Origin: Hyposmocoma kahamanoa
Taxonomy: Eukaryota; Arthropoda; Insecta; Lepidoptera; Cosmopterigidae
Reading direction: 5' to 3'
Assembly (NCBI RefSeq): GCF_003589595.1
Contig: NW_020654422.1
Location: forward strand, 6,426,538-6,490,537
Length of the DNA: 64,000 nucleotides
The notes below the pieces were generated by a model, which had not been told where the DNA came from, ran no database searches, and worked only from the letters and a program-made list of their open reading frames with translations. Below, piece by piece: positions 57,801-64,000 of the stretch. Both the position numbers and the translations under genes were made by a program. The first letter of the stretch is position 1. Every line of letters begins with the position of its first letter.

Positions 57801-60800
57801 AAATGAAAATGAGAAAAAGACACGGAGAAACCGCCCCATGTTCCTTAAGAGCGAAGTACAAAAGGCTGTTTTAACTCAAAAAAATAATAAAGCTCCTGGA
57901 GAGGATAACATGACTAATGAGCTATTAAAAGGTACTCTTGATGCTATACTAAAATATCTGACAGGTCTGTTTAATGACATTTCAGATAAAGAGCTCATTC
58001 CAGATCAATGGACCAAGACCACAATCACTCTTCTTCACAAAAAAGGCTATAAAGCCCAGATAAATAATTACCGGCCCATTAGTCTAATGACTAACATATA
58101 CAAAGTTTTCTCAAAATTATTATTGGCACGCGTGACACATGCTCTTGACGAAAATCAGTCCAGAGAACAAGCTGGATTCCGAAAGAACCTCTCAACCATA
58201 GATCATATTCTTGTAATAAAATAAATAATAGAAAAATGTAATGAGTACGGACTACAATACTACGTATTCTTTATAGATTGTAATAAGGCCTTTGATTCAC
58301 TTAAACATAATAAAATTTGGAAATCTCTCAGTGAACAAAGAGTACAAAAGAAATATATAAGACTAATCCAACAAATATACAAAAAAGTAAAGCAAAAATA
58401 CCGATAGAGACTACAGGAGAAGAATTTCAAATCAGAAAGGGTGTCTGTCAGGGATATCCTCTATCGCCCAAAATATTCGCTGCTGTCTTAAAAAATGTAT
58501 ATTTAGACATCAGGATTGGGAGGAATATAGTTTGAGTATAGATGGAGTACACCTTAACCACTTGAGATTCACAGATGATCTTATACTCTTGGCCAAAAAC
58601 CCAAAAATGCTACAAACTATGCTTCGAGAATTGGACACGGAAAGCAAAAAAGTAGGACTCACTATAAACACCAGCAAAACGACATTGATGACAAACAATA
58701 TTAAAGAACAGGTTGCGATAACTGGCAATATAATTGAATATGTGAATGAATATGAATATGTGGGCCAAATCATATCCACAAAGGACCAAACAGACAAAGA
58801 AATTGAAAGAAGAGTCACAAATTCGTGGAGGAAATTCTCGTCACTCAAAGAAGTCCTGAAATCAAAAGAAATTGATACAAAATACAAATCTAAAGTAATA
58901 AATATGTGCATTGTACCGGTGACCACATATAGATGCCAGACATGGTCACTTACTAAAAAAACATTACAAAAAACTTGATGTTTTTTAGAATAGTATGGAA
59001 AGAAGTGTGCTCAACATAAAATTGAAAGATAAAGTTGTACCAGCCACCGATAAAGTTTACACAGATAAAGTTTTACCATCGTCGGGCTGTTCTTCGTCGG
59101 GGTCACCACTTTACCATGGTGACATGGTATAAAATAAAATATATATGTTGTGGATATTTGATGAGAGTTTACTGGATACTGAATGAGGATTGACTGACTC
59201 TGGTTGACTGAGTCTAGTTGACTGAGTCTGGTTGACTGAGTGAGGTTTACATTTTGTATAGCTACTTATACTAATTTGGTACGTGTGTTCTACGCTGATG
59301 CACAAGGCATGATTGTAACTTTGCTTGTACCAAGACGTGCCTGAATGTCGGAAGTGGGTTAGACATTCTGGCACGTCTGTGGCTGGTACAAAAGTAAAAT
59401 TGACCACAATTGAAAGCAAATCAAAGACTAAAAAAATCACACACATAATAAAACAGCAAAAACGGCGATGGACAGGACACATGATGAGGGAAAAAATTGA
59501 TAAGTGGACAAGGGATATTGTGGAATGGTACCCAAGAGAGGGAGAAAGGAAGAAAGGGAGACCATACTTTAGATGGGAAGACGATTTTAAATATGTTGCT
59601 GGAGGAACATGGAAGCAAGCAGTAAAAGGTAGGGAGAAATGGAAATCTCTGGAAGAGGCCAAGCTGAAGGCACCAAGTCAACAAATTGAGTAATAATAAA
59701 TAAGTAAAATATAATAAGTATGCAAGTCATACAATGTGTAAGACAAGTTATCAGCAATAAAGGCTATAAATAAATAAATTAACATGTTATAAAAAGGAAT
59801 TTCTGTACATAAGTTTCGAATTGAAGGTAGTTCCATAAAAACAGGTATAGTCTTCATATTGTGCTGTATTTTGTACTGAAAATGTATACTAGTATTGGTC
59901 ATATTGAAAGTCTGTGCAAGTAAATTATCTTTCTGTACATACTATGGCCTTACTCGGAGCATGAGATGCCTGGACAAGGATTATGTATGTATGTACATGT
60001 ATGAAATAAAGATTTGTCTATTATATTCATAAATTAATTAATGTTCCTGGAATTTAAACTCTCACATTACACACAATGTGCTGGAAAATGTTGGATGTAA
60101 TAAAAATAAAATCTATTTTGGCACATCTTGAGTATAAGAGCACATCTAACACTCCTTGGACCTTCCTCATCATTAGTGGCTATACAACAGGTAAGTTTAA
60201 CTTTCAAGTGTCAAGCCCGACTTGAATTGATTCTGTATGACTCTCTAAAAACAAAGAACTTACCATAACTACATCATAAACAGTGTCAATTTTCTTCTGA
60301 ACGTCTTCTAAATCTCCACAGTGCTCTGTAACCTCAGCAAATATCTTCAGAAGTTCTAATTTAGAATCATTTCCTTCCGGTGTTGTAATTTCATTCCATT
60401 TTTGTAATACATGATCACAGAAGAAATTGACGAATTGTGTGGAATCCACTTGTGTCTGTATAAATCAATATTTGGCATTAACTAAATTATTCCTTTTAGC
60501 TTGCACAGTTAGAATGTGTAACAGAATAACAAGTTGTGATTAAATGAACTTGGAATGATATGAAAAATGTAAATAACCTAAACAAACAAGTAAATACTAA
60601 AAAAAACATACCGAAAATAAAGGCAATGCATGTTGAGTGCATTGAATGATCCTATCCACATATTCTGGATCTTCAGGGTGCCAGTCATCAGGTGAAAAAG
60701 CAAGGGCTGCCACAATCTGAACCAATTCTTTCTTCCCTAATGGTGTTTTCCCCAAACGAGACCATGTAAGCAGTTCCATTATGTGCTCAAACTCTTCAGC

Positions 60801-62273
60801 CACTACATCCTGCAGAGAAAACTTCTCATTTGTAAAAACTAATTATTACAATTATCTTAATACTGTGAACTTATCATTTAAAGTAATTTTATGGTATTAC
60901 TATTAGATTGGCTTATTCCATACAATCCTTCAATGCAATCAATGATTGGTCTACTGTCCCCACTAATTATAACTCAGAACCATGAGCAACCAAATAAGAG
61001 AACTCAGATTTTCTTAGCTTCAACTGTCTAAATCTCCTTTGGCCTGGGAGATTTATTTCTCACATTTTTGCCCAGGAGTTTGTTAACATTAGAGGACAAC
61101 ATTGTTTTAGCTTGAGGTTGAACATATCCTTATAGAAACCCCGCCCAATGAGGGCACTGATCAGCATTTAGAAATTGTTCTTGCCCAATGATAAAGTGTC
61201 TACAGTGTTTTATGGGATAGCATCCCTATACAATAGATAGTAAACATATTTGAGAGTCATATGGATCATGGACCTAACCACATTATGCCAAGTCTGCCCA
61301 GTGTGCAGAAAGAAATTTCAAATTCTCAATGATTCACTAAGTTTAAATTTTGTTTACACATTAAATTTAATACTGTCAAGTAGGCTTTGGGGTTGGTCAT
61401 TGATAATCTTACTAATTGCAAACCTCTAAAATTTTTCTGCACTCTGCAATAATCAAATCTTCAGCTTCTTTGTTGATAACTTCTCTGCCAAGTTGTTTGA
61501 CTTTGGTGGCCAGAAATTTAATGCAACGCTCTCTAACTATTTCATTTGCGACCTCGCTGTCTACATTCTGGTGAATCTGGGAAAATATTCCTGCTAAAGC
61601 TCCTTTTGGGTCTCCTTTCAAGATTGTAATTAGGGAATTTGTCACAACATTGATTTCTGTAGTATCATCTGATTGTAACAGCTGAGCAAGGATATCTGCA
61701 ATTCTTTGTGTGTGCTCCTTGTGGTCTTTGCAGAGGTTAGGTAAATCTTTGATGGCTTGCTTTCGGATCTAAAATGAATAATTCACTTTAATTACAATCC
61801 ACAAAGCATGTTATTTATCGGAATTTGTAAAGGTTGACGTGTAATTTATAAGTGCCTCGTTGAATATCTCACCACCTTTGATACATAGTTTACAATTATA
61901 GTAACACTTTATATTAAAACGTAAATAATAACAATTAGTGTACTTACGGCTACGTCGTCATCCTCGCAAAGATCAAATTGAGCCTCAATGGCCTGTTCTG
62001 CAAGGTTTGGGAAACTGTTGAAGAATTTCGCAATGAATTGTGACGCTAAACGTTTTTCTTTATCCGACCCTTTTACCGCCGCTAATATCTCCAAATACTC
62101 TTTTTCATGCTGAAATAGTTATTACCACCGTTATTAACACAGAAATAGAAGAACATGCAATACATAAATGAAAAAGAAGTAGAGGTTAGAAAACGTACCT
62201 GCGATATGTCATCTTTTGCATCAGCTAAAATACCGTAGTTTTGGTATAATTTTTCAATATTATCCCCTGACAT
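54808..62273 (-). CDS. Api5: Apoptosis inhibitor 5 / AAC-11 (8 exons, 556 aa)
   Basis: Exons, 5' to 3': 62273-62199, 62109-61948, 61768-61424, 60809-60612, 60455-60264, 55728-55468, 55339-55184, 55089-54808. All join in phase. The start reads MSGDNIEKLYQNYGILADAK. The alpha-helical (HEAT then ARM-like) scaffold spans residues 1 to about 410, with FIAKFFNSFPNLAEQA in exon 2, KDLPNLCKDHKEHTQRIADI in exon 3 and FSHVECALFALHSLCRKAP in exon 6. Residues from about 475 are basic and disordered, with a likely nuclear signal (QKRHRP, DKRSRS) and an RGG-type end (FRGRGGYGRREFRG). Family members are nuclear proteins that suppress E2F1-linked apoptosis and bind Acinus. Intron 5 (55729-60263) holds a decayed LINE and a MITE. 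The exon 3 donor (GTTTGC) is non-optimal. Confidence 0.96.
56221..56448. mobile_element. ACTCAAG-family palindromic MITE, copy 3 with 8-bp target duplication
   Basis: Left CTCGTATTCCAGAACTCTAC, right GTAGAGTTCTGGAATACGAC. It is flanked by direct repeats TGAGACAC (56213-56220 and 56449-56456). The duplication suggests a hAT-like origin for the family. It sits in Api5 intron 5 next to the 5' end of the LINE. Confidence 0.75.
59037..59389. mobile_element. 353-bp insertion inside the LINE
   Basis: Bounded by inverted GTACCAGCCAC (59037-59047) and GTGGCTGGTAC (59379-59389). It separates the reverse transcriptase end (KLKDKV) from the C-terminal domain (KVKLTTIESK). The interior includes a 14-bp minisatellite and a GACGTGCC...GGCACGTC hairpin near 59333-59376. 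Confidence 0.65.
59199..59240. repeat. 14-bp minisatellite, three units
   Basis: TCTGGTTGACTGAG, TCTAGTTGACTGAG and TCTGGTTGACTGAG in direct tandem; one base differs in the middle unit. Confidence 0.9.
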
Positions 62274-64000
62274 TTTAATACACAAAATTTAACACTGTTT
62301 AATGATCTGAAGTCATAAGATACGAACAATTACTGCATAGACAAATTAACACAAGAAAACAATGACGCTCACACACCGCCCGCCATAAGTAGACTAGTGA
62401 GGGGCAGGGCGCGCTCGGCTTGTATACAGACTGACAGGCAGCACTGGTGTATATGGCGACATCAGACAGCAACAAAATCGAAAGTGGTGGAAGTTGGGTG
62501 ACTCATAGAAAATTAAGTAATGATCGTGTTGTTTATTTTTATAATGCGTGTTATTTTCGACTATGTAATTAAAACCTTTATTAAAAGTTTTTTATTGAGC
62601 ATTCGAATAACTTGAATTCGATAAAAAATAATAATCTTGTCCAAATTTGATGGGGACAACACTACATTTGTAGGTATCCAAGTATAGCGATGGATGCGCG
62701 ATTGTAAATGATTTCAATATTCGACACGTTAGTAATCCGTAATCCTGTCATTCGAATGTCCAATTAGTAACCTACTAATTTTCGTATTCGAATGATTTGA
62801 ATGATCATTCATTACTAATTAAATTAGTAGTATTCATAGATTCCATAGAGCGAGTATGAATGTGCCCCCTGTGTCACACTGTCCCGCTTCCTCCTACAGT
62901 TTTTACAGAGATTAATTTTATTTTAAGTATATTATGAAGAAAATACGAAGAAAGAAATAGTGATGAAGAAAGTTATAACGATATTCCTTATTTTAAACCA
63001 AATTACAAAAGAGTTTATCCTGAAAAGACATATGAAAATTCCACTAATTACGAATTCAAAGTTTTTGTTCAAACTGATAGAAGATAATAATATAATTTTA
63101 AGTGACAGTGAAAACATAAATATTTACTCCGCCCGCTTAAAAGACTATGAAAAAAAACCAAATAAGTGAACTAAGTTACTTAAGAGAAATTGAAAACATA
63201 AAGTATTAGAAGGACAATTAAACAGAGTTATGCCAAAATGTATCAACCCACATCACAATAGTTTTGAGAAAATAACTTTTAAAGTTTGACTTACGAATAC
63301 TCTATGATTATAGGTTTATTGTTCGATTTGTTAATACCATATAGTAAGTACCTATTAGTTGAAGGTCTTGAACTGTTGCAAAGAATATCTCATAACGTCA
63401 TTATATTGCAAAATATTAAGTAAATAAAGTAGATGGTTCATTTAGACAAAATTATATTTATTTAAGACACAATTTAAAGTAGTTAAACCAAAGTGTACGA
63501 AATCGTAATTATATGACCAAATTTATATAAATCAAACAGTTATTATGTAGTTAAACATCATAAACAGTGTAAGAGTCTGGAAATAATAATTTATTTACTA
63601 TTAATTAATTAATAATAATAAAATTAATAGTGAATAAACTTAAAATCTTTTCCTGAACGTTAAAATAATTCAATAAAATAAAATTTAAATTCGTTCCTTC
63701 AATCCTAATTTTATTTTATTTATAGTACAGTTATTACATATAAATAAATTAAACATTTTCTCTCTATACCCAGCTATAGACTTTACCTTAAAAATAGTTG
63801 TAACTTAATAAAATGAAATTTAAAAAAGAACACAAAATATTAGGAACTAATATTCAGACTATAAAATCCACAGACTACATAAATACACAAAATCTTATCA
63901 ACCACGAAGTAATAACGTCATATTTTAAAATGTAGAAATAATTACAAAAATTGAACGAACTTATTTTTTTTTGTTCTTAAAAGTAATGTAATGATCTAGA
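62274..64000. other. Api5 upstream region and AT-rich right end
   Basis: The first 190 bases are comparatively GC-rich and should contain the Api5 promoter; no TATA box stands out. From 62.6 to 64.0 kb the sequence is strongly AT-rich. Inverted ACTAATT / AATTAGT motifs occur near 62765-62830. The open frame at 62960-63169 is AT-biased, and I see no family in it. Confidence 0.55.

Larger units (their letters stand above)
56470..59790 (+). mobile_element. RTE-like LINE, decayed, antisense in Api5 intron 5
   Basis: Endonuclease region from about 56600 (ATYNVRTFRTDSS) to 57310, with LMGDFNSILGS and the terminal FNFDHCLV in broken frames. Reverse transcriptase 57420-58980: NNKAPGEDNMTNELLK, INNYRPISLMTNIYKVFSKL, FIDCNKAFDSL, GVCQGYPLSP and LRFTDDLILL. 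The last is the catalytic FADD box with Ala changed to Thr. The C-terminal zinc-free domain is at 59390-59695 (RRWTGHMMREKIDKWTRD, GRPYFRWEDDF). Stops and frame shifts occur in both domains. The 3' end is AT-rich. A separate element interrupts it at 59037-59389. Confidence 0.88.

Noticed and set aside
62960..63169. 69-codon plus-strand open frame.
   Set aside because: Low-complexity Ile/Asn/Lys-rich translation of AT-rich DNA, with no homology recognised.

Overview
The window reads as insect nuclear DNA, most likely from a moth or butterfly. It is AT-rich, its genes are small-to-medium and split by introns, and the spaces between exons are packed with tRNA-derived SINEs, RTE-type LINE tails (GAGGAGGCCTGTGCCC-like 3' ends), mariner/Tc1 elements and many short inverted-repeat elements of kinds typical of Lepidoptera. 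The order-level call rests on recognised repeats and protein families, not on a database search. No bacterial, viral or CRISPR-like content was seen.

Layout. (1) 806-13472, minus: an F-spondin/fat-spondin gene. Twelve exons join in phase into 755 residues: signal peptide, Reeler, Spondin_N, three thrombospondin type 1 repeats and a C-terminal Kunitz domain. Its 5.9 kb intron 11 holds most of the repeats at the left end. (2) 13473-18318: intergenic, with short elements, a SINE and a striking 62-bp palindrome. (3) 18319-29091, minus: Ric8 (synembryn), eight exons, 547 residues. (4) 29092-32674: a divergent intergenic region with a GC-rich patch and one unexplained open segment. (5) 32675-38803, plus: the 39 kDa complex I subunit NDUFA9 (ND-39), seven exons, 398 residues. 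(6) 38804-46207: transposon-rich, with a broken Tc1-like element and two nested mariners. The last exon of RpS10 should lie here but was not located. (7) 46208-49178, minus: RpS10, with a 5' UTR exon starting at a pyrimidine-tract (TOP-like) site. (8) 50874-52139, plus: Mediator subunit MED7, three exons, 220 residues. (9) 54808-62273, minus: Api5/AAC-11, eight exons, 556 residues, with a decayed RTE-like LINE in antisense orientation in intron 5. (10) 62274-64000: AT-rich, nothing recognised.

The six genes are unrelated housekeeping, signalling and matrix genes and do not form a functional cluster. For five of them the exon phases add up exactly from start codon to stop codon; for RpS10 the first two coding exons end in phase and a third is expected.

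I found no convincing undescribed biological system. The best second-look items are the nested mariner pair, the Tc1-like transposase whose third catalytic acid is changed, the missing RpS10 exon, the palindromic/foldback elements and the unexplained open segment near 31.2 kb.
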